Source of the DNA: Patescibacteria group bacterium
GTDB taxonomy: Bacteria; Patescibacteriota; Patescibacteriia; Patescibacteriales; BM507
Reading direction: 5' to 3'
Assembly: GCA_027858235.1 (NCBI GenBank)
Contig: JAQIDC010000015.1
Coordinates: forward strand, 1-33,158
Length of the DNA: 33,158 bases
Part shown: in pieces, positions 14,422 to 22,246 of the stretch
Layout of the letters: the number at the start of each line of letters is the position of its first letter
Position numbering within the stretch: position 1 is the stretch's first letter
The notes under the pieces: generated by a model
Database searches by the model: none
What the model was told of the DNA's origin: nothing
The model's input: only the letters and a program-made list of their open reading frames with translations
Translations under genes and position numbers: made by a program

Positions 14422-15852
14422 TTATTCTGTTATAGTTTGTTGAATTTTTTTAGAAGCAAGCCCCAATATATCTAAAATGTCTTCTTGACCTGAACCCACG
14501 CTTTCAATAACTTCTCCAATATACGCTTCTGCTGCTACTGCATTGTTACCTCTATACCAACTTTTGGCAGTCAAGACTTGGTCTACAAAAATACCAAGAT
14601 CAAGATCATCTAATTGACCAGAAACTAGAGCTCTAAGTGCGGTGGGTTTATTAGTTTTCTCTAGGTATATTTTTGCTTGTTCTTCTTTGGTAATAAATTG
14701 AACAAAATCCCAAGCGGCATCTTTATTTTCACCTTTACTTGAAACCACTTCAACCCAATAGTTTGCAAAGTTAACATTTTCTTCGTTTCCTTCAATTTGA
14801 GGAAGTTTTGAAATATTGAAATTTAACTTAGGGTTTTTAGCCTTAATCACAGGTAAATGATAAGAATAAGCGAAAAGCATGGCAAGTTTTCCGTCAGCAA
14901 ACATATCGATTGAGTTGTCAATTTCACTGTTCCAAGAAAAAACTTCCTTCCCTGGATTGGCAAAATCTGTATAAAACCTTACCGCTTCAAGGCCTGGATT
15001 ATAACTCTTGTCTCTAAAACTTTCTGGGATTGTATGAAACATAACTCTTCCATTATCATCAATCATTTCAGTCCCATTTTGCATCATTAAGACTGATAAA
15101 ATATCGGAAAATCTTTCAATATTATCACTCCCCCCGAGGGCAACCCCTGATTGAATAATATTACCTTTAACATCTTGTTTTGTTAACTTTTCTACATCTT
15201 GCTGAAATTTTCTATTCCAATATGTTGAGGGACTAGTGATGCCGGCATTATTAAGAAGGTCTTTATTATAATACATGGCAAGAGTATCTACAAAAAGCGG
15301 GAGACCATATATATCATAAGTTACTTGTTTTGTATCTACATCTTGTTCTCTATAAACAACATCATCATAAACAACATCAACAAATTTATTTTCTATATCA
15401 CGAGAATTAACACTTTTTACTGTTCTTAGTTCAGGGACAATCTCTTTTTTTATAGCTCCTTTCGTCACTGGATAAGCCATGGTTATTTGTGATGGTAGAG
15501 GAGTTATCAGTTCTTTTGATTTATATTTACCGATCCAGGTATTATGAATTGAAAAAATATCCGGCCCCCTGTCAGTCGCAAAAGCCTCAAGGAGTTCTTG
15601 CTCATACTCATCATAACGAAGTTTTTTGTATTTAATGGTGATGTAGGGATGAACGGCATTGTAATGGTCAATCATGGGCTTAAAAACATCTGGTCCATCA
15701 TAAACACGCCAATACTCTAGAGTTCTTGCTTGCATTAAAACTTTAACTTCGGGATCATTGTTTTGAAAAACCGAAAGTTGAGTGGCTGTAAACCAAAGCC
15801 CTGCAGTTAAAAATATAATTAAAATAAAAATTAAGATGTTTTTTTTCTCCAT
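14422..15852 (-). CDS. Family 1-type extracellular solute-binding protein (sugar ABC type), membrane-anchored
   Basis: A 476-residue protein. The N-terminal membrane segment (about 5-27) contains no lipobox cysteine, so it looks like an uncleaved anchor or a plain signal peptide and not a lipoprotein. The rest has the two-lobe fold of carbohydrate-binding SBPs: LEYWRVYDGPDVFKPMIDHY, FATDRGPDIFSIHNTWIGKY, YGLPLFVDTLAMYYNKDLL, FADGKLAMLFAYSYHLP and ENKDAAWDFVQFITKEEQ. No ABC permease or ATPase gene lies nearby. Instead the gene sits between comM and a T4SS pilin gene. It may serve a permease encoded elsewhere or bind a ligand for a surface structure. The ligand is unknown. Confidence 0.85.
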   Translation of the reverse strand: MEKKNILIFILIIFLTAGLWFTATQLSVFQNNDPEVKVLMQARTLEYWRVYDGPDVFKPMIDHYNAVHPYITIKYKKLRYDEYEQELLEAFATDRGPDIFSIHNTWIGKYKSKELITPLPSQITMAYPVTKGAIKKEIVPELRTVKSVNSRDIENKFVDVVYDDVVYREQDVDTKQVTYDIYGLPLFVDTLAMYYNKDLLNNAGITSPSTYWNRKFQQDVEKLTKQDVKGNIIQSGVALGGSDNIERFSDILSVLMMQNGTEMIDDNGRVMFHTIPESFRDKSYNPGLEAVRFYTDFANPGKEVFSWNSEIDNSIDMFADGKLAMLFAYSYHLPVIKAKNPKLNFNISKLPQIEGNEENVNFANYWVEVVSSKGENKDAAWDFVQFITKEEQAKIYLEKTNKPTALRALVSGQLDDLDLGIFVDQVLTAKSWYRGNNAVAAEAYIGEVIESVGSGQEDILDILGLASKKIQQTITE

Positions 15853-15903
15853 AAAACGTATTTCTTTTCTTTTATTATACTACAATTAAACCTTAAATCA
15901 AAA

Positions 15904-17424
15904 TCAAGCATTTTTCGCTCTATATTGGAGAGCCTCGACAACATGTTCTTTTAAAACATTTTTGCTATTATCTAGGTCAGCTATAGTTCTAGCTATTTTT
16001 AATATTCGAAAATATGCTCGAGCAGATAAATGTAGTGAGTTAGCAGCTTTTTTGAGAATTGCTTTAGTATCCTCATCAACAGGGCAATATTCTTTAATTG
16101 AGTTTGAGCTCATCTCAGAATTTGACTTATAGTTTGTATCCTTAAATCTGGTGGTCTGAATATTTCTAGAAGATTGAACTCTCCTGCGAATAATCTCTGA
16201 ATCTTCCTCATCATTTTGAGAAGATAATTTTTCAAAACTAATTCTTGGAACTTCAACATGAAGATCAATTCTATCAAGAATGGGACCTGATATTTTTTTC
16301 TTATAATTCATTACTTGCGAGGCGGAACAGATGCATTCTTTTTCGCTATCACCAGAATAACCGCAGGGGCAAGGGTTGGTAGCAGCTACTAAAACAAATT
16401 TTGAGGGAAAAGAAACACTTCCTGAAGCTCTACTAACATTAACTATCCCGTCCTCCAATGGTTGCCGAAGATTTTCTAAAACTGAACGAGAAAATTCTCC
16501 AAATTCATCCAAAAACAAAACACCCCTATGTGCAAGAGAGATTTCCCCTGGTTTTGGCCAAACACCACCACCTACAAGAGAAACACCAGAAGAGGTGTGG
16601 TGAGGCGATCGAAATGGTCTAGTCTTGGCCACTCCATTTCGAAAATTTAGTTTTCCTGAAACACTATATATTTTCGTTACTTCTAGAGCTTCATCGTTTG
16701 TCATCTCAGGTAATATTGACGGTATCGTTCTAGCCAACAATGTTTTACCTGAACCAGGAGGTCCACTCATTAATATATTGTGTGAACCAGCCGCAGCTAT
16801 CTCCATTGCCCTTTTTGCAAACGATTGCCCTCGAATATGAGCCATATTAAAAACACCATCTTCCTCTTCTGATTTGAAATCTTGTCTTTCACTTTTCTCA
16901 ATCATCTTCCCACTGTTCAAATGATTGACTACATCAACTAAGTTTTTTACACCAAAAATATTCAGCCCTGGAACCAAAGAAGCTTCAAAAACATTTTCAC
17001 TAGAAACAAAGATATTTTTAAATCCCTTTTCACGGGCAAGAAGTGCAATAGAAAGAGTCCCATTCACCGAACGTAAAGCACCCGACAGGGCAAGTTCTCC
17101 TACAAATAAGCTATTAGCCAAAAATTCAGAAAATTTAATCTTATTAGTTGCGAGCAATATACTGATAGCAATGGGCAAGTCGTAACCAGGTCCTTGTTTT
17201 TTAATATCGGCCGGTGCCAAATTGACGGTTGTCTTCACGCGAGGAAATTGCAAACCAGAATTTTTAATAGCACTCCTAACTCTTTCTTTGGATTCAGAAA
17301 CAGCCGTATCAGGTAAACCAACAATAGCCACCATCCCAAAATCGCCCCCACCCATATCAGCCTCAACTTCAACTAATTCAGCATCAAGCCCAAGAACCGC
17401 TGCAGAATATATTTTTGATGACAT
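15904..17424 (-). CDS. comM: ComM/YifB-family AAA+ ATPase (Mg-chelatase-like)
   Basis: A 506-residue protein of full family length. An N-terminal ribosomal-S5-like domain (about 1-165: VEVEADMGGGDFGMVAIVGL, LAPADIKKQGPGYDLPIAI) is followed by the AAA+ core. Walker A is GPPGSGKT (about 221-228), Walker B is GVLFLDEFGEF, and NPCPCGYSGDSEKECICS carries a probable zinc-binding cysteine cluster. The C-terminal domain has LSARAYFRILKIARTIADL. ComM is a hexameric helicase that extends branch migration during natural transformation, and the homologue in CPR genomes is usually interpreted the same way. It is first in the run that ends with recA and includes a pilin, which fits a DNA uptake and recombination theme. 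There is no Shine-Dalgarno. Confidence 0.93.
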   Translation of the reverse strand: MSSKIYSAAVLGLDAELVEVEADMGGGDFGMVAIVGLPDTAVSESKERVRSAIKNSGLQFPRVKTTVNLAPADIKKQGPGYDLPIAISILLATNKIKFSEFLANSLFVGELALSGALRSVNGTLSIALLAREKGFKNIFVSSENVFEASLVPGLNIFGVKNLVDVVNHLNSGKMIEKSERQDFKSEEEDGVFNMAHIRGQSFAKRAMEIAAAGSHNILMSGPPGSGKTLLARTIPSILPEMTNDEALEVTKIYSVSGKLNFRNGVAKTRPFRSPHHTSSGVSLVGGGVWPKPGEISLAHRGVLFLDEFGEFSRSVLENLRQPLEDGIVNVSRASGSVSFPSKFVLVAATNPCPCGYSGDSEKECICSASQVMNYKKKISGPILDRIDLHVEVPRISFEKLSSQNDEEDSEIIRRRVQSSRNIQTTRFKDTNYKSNSEMSSNSIKEYCPVDEDTKAILKKAANSLHLSARAYFRILKIARTIADLDNSKNVLKEHVVEALQYRAKNA

Positions 17425-17426
17425 AC

Positions 17427-17467
17427 ACTTGTGAATTATGAATTATGAATTTTGAATTATGAATGAA
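17427..17467. repeat. AT-rich tandem-like repeat (GAATTATGAATT units)
   Basis: Directly upstream of the comM start, GAATTATGAATTATGAATTT and the bases after it repeat GAATTATGAA and TTGAATTATGAATGAAT several times. It looks like a short dispersed or tandem repeat. A promoter for comM, if present, must lie in or beyond it. Confidence 0.5.
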
Positions 17468-17483
17468 TCCTCCTTGTTTTTAA

Positions 17484-17530
17484 TCCCTTCTTGAGAGGGG
17501 TGCCGAAGCAGGGCGTAGGTGGGGTGTGTT
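17484..17530. repeat. GC-rich dispersed-repeat-like segment upstream of comM
   Basis: The segment has a sharply higher GC content than its surroundings and contains TTGAGAGGGGTGCCGAAGC and GGTGGGGTGTGTT. It resembles short dispersed repeats with 'CCCTCTC...GGGGTGTGTT' composition that I associate with several bacterial genomes. No other copy lies in this window, so repeat status is an inference. Confidence 0.35.
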
Positions 17531-17559
17531 TTTACATTAAAACTTCCTTATTTTTCTTT

Positions 17560-17732
17560 TTTCTCTTTGTGAACATTGAAAAATTTAGAATAAATTAAAT
17601 TTATTTCGAAATTCGCCAAAAAATGCTCATGTTTGAGCGAAGCGAGTTTGAGATTTTTTGAGTGAATTATCGTAATAAAAATATTCTAAATTTTTTCAGT
17701 GAACGTTTTTGGTACTTTTTCTAAAAAAGTAC
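17560..17732 (+). repeat. Structured intergenic element, copy A (between smc and comM)
   Basis: Same architecture and orientation as copy B at 12 kb. It begins TTCTCTTTGT and then GAACATTG. The left arm TGAAAAATTTAGAATA (17577-17592) pairs with TATTCTAAATTTTT-T-CA (17682-17698, one bulged T). The interior has GCTCATGTTTGAGC and GTTTGAGCGAAGCGAGTTTG, and AGATTTTTTGAGTGAA. The end is a hairpin, GTACTTTTT-CTA-AAAAAGTAC (17712-17732). In this copy the inner arm is TAGAATA/TATTCTA where copy B has TTGG/CCAA, and the outer pairs of the final hairpin differ too, yet pairing is kept. The final hairpin lies 12 bases after the smc stop codon and could act as its terminator. Confidence 0.65.
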
Positions 17733-17743
17733 ATAGAAAAGTC

Positions 17744-20383
17744 TTATTGTTTATCAACAGCCTTAGCCTCCTCCAGTTTAACAGAAAGCAATTTAGATAC
17801 TCCATCATCCCCCATAGTCACTCCGTAAAGAATACTAGCCCTTCGCATTGAAGCCCTATTATGAGTAATAACTATAAACTGAGTTTTATGAGATAGGTCA
17901 TCCAAAATTTCAGCCAACCTTTCAGAATTTGCTTCATCTAGAGCTGCATCAACCTCATCCAAAACTACAAAAGGTGATGGGTTGGCAGAAATTATAGCAG
18001 AAATAAGAGCAATAGCGGTCAAGGCTCTCTCTCCTCCGGACAACATAGAAATAGAAGAAATCTTCTTCCCTGGAGGTGTCGCCTGTATCTCAATGCCGGC
18101 TAGCCCAGTTGCATTATGTTTTTGTAAAAATTTAATTTTCTTAGCATCAATTGCTGATTTAAAAACTACTTCTTTTTTTTCTTCCTCTTCCCCCTGCCCT
18201 GAGCTTGTCGAAGGGTCTTCGTCTTTTTCCATAACTTTAATAATACGAGCCTTCCCTCCACTAAACAAAATTTTAAAATACTCTTCAAATTTAGTTTGAA
18301 TTATTTTGAATTCTTTATCAAAAATTTCCTTAATCGTAATATCTAATTCTTTAATTATTTTTTCAAGTGAACCAATGGCATCGACCAAATCGGTGACTTG
18401 CCCGGATATAAAATCGTACCTTTCCTTTGTGCTAATAAATTCATTTTCAACTTCTGGATCAATCCCCCCAATATGTTCTAGATGTTTTCTGGTGTTTGAA
18501 ATTTTATTTTTTAGTTCTTCAAGTTCAACATGTCCCTCGGCTCTAGTGTCACGAACTTCACGCATACCCCCAAGGTTTTGTCTTATTTCTACTTCCAGGT
18601 CCTCTAGCTTAGTTTCTCTTCTGGTTGCATTAATCTTGACCTCATTTAATTTATTTGTGATGATATTAATCTCGTTTTGTAAAGATTGAATGCTTCTCTG
18701 TAGGGAAAAAAGCTTACTTCTCTTTTCTTCTTCAGCCTGTGATATATTCTCAATCTTTTTCTTAACTTCGTTAATTCTAGAATCAACTGTCTGTAATTCT
18801 AAACTAAATTTATTAAGAGCCTCAGCTATTTCACTACTACTCAACTTGTTAGCACTTTGATCTATTCGTTCTTTTAGAGAACTCAATTCGTTTTTTAGTT
18901 GACTTAATTTTTCCTTTTTCAAAGAGGCTCTTTCTCTCTTTGAGGCAACTAGTAAATTTATTTCCGAAACGCGAGACAATACCACCTCTTTCTCTTCTAT
19001 ATATTTATTAATCATTGCTCTTGCTTCTGACAAAAACTTCACCTTTTCTTCATCATCTTCGTCGGTGGAAACTACTTTTTTTAAATCATTCTTTATTTGT
19101 ACTAATATCTCTTTTACTTTTGCAAAGTCTTCACTTTCCTCAGCCTCTTTCAGTTTATTAAGAACCGAGTTAATTATATTTTTAATATCATCGCCGTCTT
19201 TATTTTTCGGGGATGATGAAAAAGAAAATATCCTATTATTGATATCGTTTATCTTTTTATCTAGCTCTCTTTTTTTGTTACTAAACTCTTCTAGACCCTG
19301 AGATTCTTTCCCGGCCTCAGTATCTGCAAATAAAATTTCTTCTTCCAATGACTCAATTTCTTTTTTCATGTCCGAAACTCTCCCTGTCAAAAAAGACAAA
19401 TCAAATTGGCCCCTAGACTCTAAATCAACTTCATTTTCAACCTCGAGCCTAGCTATCTTTTTATTCAAATCATTTTTCTCAATTTGTAGTTTATTTAAAT
19501 CTCTTTGCAATTGATTAAACTCTTCACTCACAGTATTTTCAGATTCCAAAACAGCTAAATTTTGGTTCAATTTTTTCATTGAATCCTCTTTGGTGTTTTT
19601 TTCTTTTTCAATTTCCAAATACCTTTTATTGAAATCTGAAAATTCATCGTTTATCTTGTGCCAAGTGTTTCTGTAATATACCAAGCTCAAACTTCTCAGC
19701 TCTTTTTCAAGTTCTTCTTTTCTCTGAATTTTATTAACCTGCCTAGTAAGACTTTTTAGTCTTGGCTCAATTTCAACCAAAATCATTTCCGCTTGATTTA
19801 GATTTTCATAGCTGGCTTTCAGTTTATTTAAAGCGTCATCTCTTTTTATTTGAAATTGTTTTACTCCAGTTGCTTCATCAAAAAATTCCTTACGCTCAGA
19901 AAGAGAAGCGCTTAAAAACCCCTCAACTGTTCCTTGCCCAATAACTGAATATGTCTTTTGACCAAACTTTGCCTTTGCGAGGAGCATCTGCACATCTGAC
20001 AATCTAACACGACTATTGTTTATTAAATACTCACTATCTCCATTTCTAAAAAGTCTCCTAGTGATAACTAATTGAGAATAATCAATTGGGGCTTTTCTGT
20101 CTTCATTGTTTAGATGAAGAGAAACTTCGGCCATTCCCAGCTTGCCTTTCTTGTCAGAACCCGAAAATATCACATCTTCACTTTTCTTGCCACGCAAGGA
20201 TTTCATACTTTGCTCACCAAGAGCCCAACGTATAGCATCGGCCACATTAGATTTACCAGAACCATTAGGTCCAACAACTGCCGTTAAGCCTCTTTTGGTG
20301 TCATTAAGCATACCAACAAAAGTTAGTTCATTTTTGTTAGCAAATGATTTAAATCCTTGGACTGATAGCTTTTCTAAATACAT
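17744..20383 (-). CDS. smc: Short, apparently hinge-less SMC chromosome-segregation ATPase
   Basis: An 879-residue SMC, against about 1180 in typical bacteria. The N-terminal head has Walker A GPNGSGKS (38-45) and the following VADAIRWALGEQS. The C-terminal head has signature LSGGERALTAIALISAI and Walker B/D-loop FVVLDEVDAALDEANSERL. Between them are two coiled coils. The globular hinge of about 150 residues is not visible. At the midpoint (about 390-455) there is instead a short helical stretch (DIKNIINSVLNKLKEAEESE, then FAKVKEILVQIKNDLKKVV) flanked by polar linkers. Near residue 725 an insert, PSTSSGQG, is encoded by a palindromic dispersed repeat. It loads onto DNA to organise chromosomes. 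No scpA/scpB is in the window. The reading frame is intact. Confidence 0.93.
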   Translation of the reverse strand: MYLEKLSVQGFKSFANKNELTFVGMLNDTKRGLTAVVGPNGSGKSNVADAIRWALGEQSMKSLRGKKSEDVIFSGSDKKGKLGMAEVSLHLNNEDRKAPIDYSQLVITRRLFRNGDSEYLINNSRVRLSDVQMLLAKAKFGQKTYSVIGQGTVEGFLSASLSERKEFFDEATGVKQFQIKRDDALNKLKASYENLNQAEMILVEIEPRLKSLTRQVNKIQRKEELEKELRSLSLVYYRNTWHKINDEFSDFNKRYLEIEKEKNTKEDSMKKLNQNLAVLESENTVSEEFNQLQRDLNKLQIEKNDLNKKIARLEVENEVDLESRGQFDLSFLTGRVSDMKKEIESLEEEILFADTEAGKESQGLEEFSNKKRELDKKINDINNRIFSFSSSPKNKDGDDIKNIINSVLNKLKEAEESEDFAKVKEILVQIKNDLKKVVSTDEDDEEKVKFLSEARAMINKYIEEKEVVLSRVSEINLLVASKRERASLKKEKLSQLKNELSSLKERIDQSANKLSSSEIAEALNKFSLELQTVDSRINEVKKKIENISQAEEEKRSKLFSLQRSIQSLQNEINIITNKLNEVKINATRRETKLEDLEVEIRQNLGGMREVRDTRAEGHVELEELKNKISNTRKHLEHIGGIDPEVENEFISTKERYDFISGQVTDLVDAIGSLEKIIKELDITIKEIFDKEFKIIQTKFEEYFKILFSGGKARIIKVMEKDEDPSTSSGQGEEEEKKEVVFKSAIDAKKIKFLQKHNATGLAGIEIQATPPGKKISSISMLSGGERALTAIALISAIISANPSPFVVLDEVDAALDEANSERLAEILDDLSHKTQFIVITHNRASMRRASILYGVTMGDDGVSKLLSVKLEEAKAVDKQ
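18197..18215. repeat. Palindromic dispersed repeat inside smc (encodes PSTSSGQG)
   Basis: CCCTGAGCTTGTCGAAGGG reads, on the minus strand, as CCCTTCGACAAGCTCAGGG and translates in-frame as PSTSSGQG with the adjoining bases. This sequence and its peptide are a widely seen short repeat in bacterial genomes. Here it interrupts an acidic loop (KDED...EEEEKK) near the start of the C-terminal head. Confidence 0.7.
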
Positions 20384-20455
20384 TATTTTATCATTAAGAA
20401 AAACACGGAAATGCCGTATTTATCCTTAATTATACAACATATTAAAATATATGAC

Positions 20456-20475
20456 AAAAGACCTTTTCAGGCCTT
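20456..20475 (-). terminator. Terminator of the TSP3-repeat protein gene
   Basis: On the minus strand AAGGCCT-GAAA-AGGTCTT (20475-20458) forms a seven-pair stem (one G-U) closed by a GAAA tetraloop, followed by TTGTC. It lies about 27 bases after the stop at 20502. A second weak stem (ACGG-CATTT-CCGT then GTTTTTC, about 20417-20400) precedes the smc start. Confidence 0.55.
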
Positions 20476-20501
20476 CTTGATGTCATTAAAATAATATAAA
20501 A

Positions 20502-21563
20502 TTATCCGACAAAAAATTTAAATATTTTTCTAATTACTAAGTATACAATAAAAAATATTAATAAAAAAAGAAAAATTGTATGACTTAAAAAGAAAATCAA
20601 TACGTTTACAATTAAGAGATAAGTTTTTGAAAAAAGATTCTTAAAAAATACACTTATTTTATTCTTTACCTTCGCTTCATTTAGATCTTTAGGTAAATAT
20701 TCACTTGTTATGGTTAAATCTGGAGGATTTGGGGCAATCTCGGTTGAAGAGGCTGTAGAGGTGGATTTTACTGTTTTTAACTGGACAATATTGTCTAGGC
20801 TATTATACAGGGTATCTGTAATCTTTTCTTCTAATTCCCCCTTTTTTGTCTCTAGCTTTTCTATTTGAGATATGCTTAAGCTATCAACCAAGCCATCAAC
20901 TTTATTTTGAGTTATTTTATTTAAAAACCCCATAACAGAATCGTCTATTTTATCCAAAAACCCCTTTTCCTCTACTATTTGTATTTCAGATTCAACATCT
21001 TCATTGGGGGTTGTAGTAGATATAATTTGGTCATGCTCAAAAGGATTGGTTCCTTCAGCAATCTCTGCTAAGTCGTTTTTCCCGTCATTGTCATCGTCAT
21101 CGTCAGCTATGTTGCCTATACCATCCTTGTCGTTATCAAAATCAATAAATATTTTACTTTTTGCAATCTGGGTCTCTTTAAAATCAATATCTGCAACAAT
21201 ATTTTCAATACTATTTATAATTGAAACATTTTTAATTTCAGCGCCGACTTCTATTTCTCCTTTTTCAGCCACCCAGTCTATCCAAACATTATGGGCGCCA
21301 GAATTGGCAGGCATTTCAAAACCTGTATCTCCAATAAAACCTTCATTATTAAAAAAATGAAGTTCACCAGAAATATTATACTGACTATTGTTGTAGAGAG
21401 CTGTATATATTTTCACTTCATCGTCAACAAAAACTGGATATTTTGAAAACCAAATAGGACCAGGAACAAAACCAGCATTATCAATATTTTCAATCGCCGC
21501 AAAAATAGCAAAAGGGGAAAATAGAATAAAAGAGATTATAAATATTTTCAAAATATTTTTCAT
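20502..21563 (-). CDS. Secreted/anchored protein with TSP3-like calcium repeats
   Basis: A 353-residue protein. It has a signal peptide (about 1-22, ending IFAA) and a beta-rich extracellular region (about 35-120; WFSKYPVFVDDEVKIYTAL resembles CARDB/Ig-like domains). Asp-rich thrombospondin-type-3-like motifs follow (DFDNDKDGIGNIADDDDDND, about 141-160, then a second with GTNPFEHD near 172-179). After these come a charged, partly coiled linker and a C-terminal membrane helix region (about 312-350). TSP3 repeats bind Ca2+ and stiffen surface proteins. Orientation suggests that the repeats are outside and the C-terminus anchored. Function is unknown. It may be a cell-surface stalk or adhesin, as is common in CPR bacteria, which live attached to hosts. 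A terminator follows. Confidence 0.8.
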   Translation of the reverse strand: MKNILKIFIISFILFSPFAIFAAIENIDNAGFVPGPIWFSKYPVFVDDEVKIYTALYNNSQYNISGELHFFNNEGFIGDTGFEMPANSGAHNVWIDWVAEKGEIEVGAEIKNVSIINSIENIVADIDFKETQIAKSKIFIDFDNDKDGIGNIADDDDDNDGKNDLAEIAEGTNPFEHDQIISTTTPNEDVESEIQIVEEKGFLDKIDDSVMGFLNKITQNKVDGLVDSLSISQIEKLETKKGELEEKITDTLYNSLDNIVQLKTVKSTSTASSTEIAPNPPDLTITSEYLPKDLNEAKVKNKISVFFKNLFSKTYLLIVNVLIFFLSHTIFLFLLIFFIVYLVIRKIFKFFVG

Positions 21564-21595
21564 ATTATACTAATTGTAGCAGATAAGCTTGGAAA

Positions 21596-21633
21596 CCAAA
21601 AATGTCACCAATTTGAGTCCGGTGACATTTTGG
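21596..21633 (-). terminator. Bidirectional terminator-like hairpin
   Basis: CCAAAAATGTCACC (21596-21609) and GGTGACATTTTGG (21621-21633) form about 13 pairs with one bulged A and an 11-base loop. On the minus strand the stem ends in ATTTTTGG. It lies between a structured intergenic region and the start of the TSP3-repeat gene, so it ends transcription coming from upstream. Confidence 0.7.
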
Positions 21634-21639
21634 AAACGC

Positions 21640-21862
21640 TAAAGTTTAAAACCCTAACATTTTAAATCCCCATGCACGACCCACCGCCGCAAAGACGATG
21701 AATCATGTGTGGGAGCCAAGCTATAAATAGTACCTTGCTGGGCTATATACAACTTGGCTCTTTAGTTTTTGAAAAGAGCGGTAAATTTAGCAAAATAATT
21801 GGCTAAACTTATTACTTTATGATCTTTTTAGATCATAGAAAAGCACTCATAAAAGTAATTTT
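21640..21862. ncRNA. Structured intergenic region, possible non-coding RNA
   Basis: This 311-base gap has no gene. Several stems are visible: GAGCCAAG/CTTGGCTC (21713-21720 with 21753-21760); an internal TAGTACC/GGGCTA; TTTAGC/GCTAAA; TATGATCT-TTTT-AGATCATA (21818-21837); and ATTACTTT/AAAGTAAT (21811-21818 with 21852-21859), enclosing it. Bases 21668-21720 are distinctly GC-rich for this genome. Read on the minus strand, the stretch would end at the strong hairpin 21596-21633, as a transcript of about 230 bases or a long 3' UTR of the 100-residue gene upstream. I do not recognise a known RNA family (no RNase P, SRP, tmRNA or common riboswitch core motifs). Confidence 0.4.
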
Positions 21863-21874
21863 CTATAAGCTAAA

Positions 21875-22177
21875 CTAGGAATATCTATTTAAATAGTAAG
21901 AATCGCTAAAATCGCTATTTATTACAGATTCATAATAAATATGATTTTTAGAGTTTTCGCTAAAATTTATCGATTTTTTCTCCAAAACTGAATAAAAGCT
22001 CGACAATATAAGCGCAGCTCCAATCACAACAAAAAAAGCAATGGACAAACTTAATACGAGTCCAGACCAACTGAACTCCTGCTCCATTGCTTTCTTTTTT
22101 ATTAAATTGTACTGCCTCCAATTGATATGACTCAATTTGATCTCACTATAATCAGAAGCTACATGTGAGCTAATCAT
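21875..22177 (-). CDS. Small one-span membrane protein of unknown function
   Basis: A 100-residue protein. A polar N-terminus (1-37) precedes one hydrophobic helix (about 38-62, GLVLSLSIAFFVVIGAALIL), followed by a Ser/Tyr/Asn-rich tail of about 35 residues (SENSKNHIYYESVINSDFSD). I recognise no family. The gene has a good sigma-70 type promoter upstream and an almost pure A leader, with no Shine-Dalgarno, which suggests real expression. A later in-frame ATG at residue 31 (MEQEFSW) is an alternative start that would still keep the helix. It stands alone between the nucleoside-kinase-like gene and the structured region. Confidence 0.55.
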   Translation of the reverse strand: MISSHVASDYSEIKLSHINWRQYNLIKKKAMEQEFSWSGLVLSLSIAFFVVIGAALILSSFYSVLEKKSINFSENSKNHIYYESVINSDFSDSYYLNRYS

Positions 22178-22217
22178 CTTTTTTTTATTTTTTATTTTTA
22201 TTTTTGTCTATGATTAT

Positions 22218-22246
22218 ATAGTATCAAATATAAGCTATTTTGTCAA
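22218..22246 (-). promoter_or_regulatory. Sigma-70-like promoter with A-rich leader
   Basis: On the minus strand TTGACA (22246-22241), a 17-base spacer and TACTAT (22223-22218) lie upstream of the 100-residue gene. The following leader to the ATG at 22177 is almost only A and T with long A-runs. A perfect 8+1+8 palindrome, ATAAGTTT-A-AAACTTAT (22253-22269), ends six bases upstream of the -35 box and may be an operator. Confidence 0.55.

Noticed and set aside
16376-17434. Plus-strand ORFs across comM
   Set aside because: They lie opposite a full-length, motif-complete minus-strand gene, have no start signals and do not resemble proteins.
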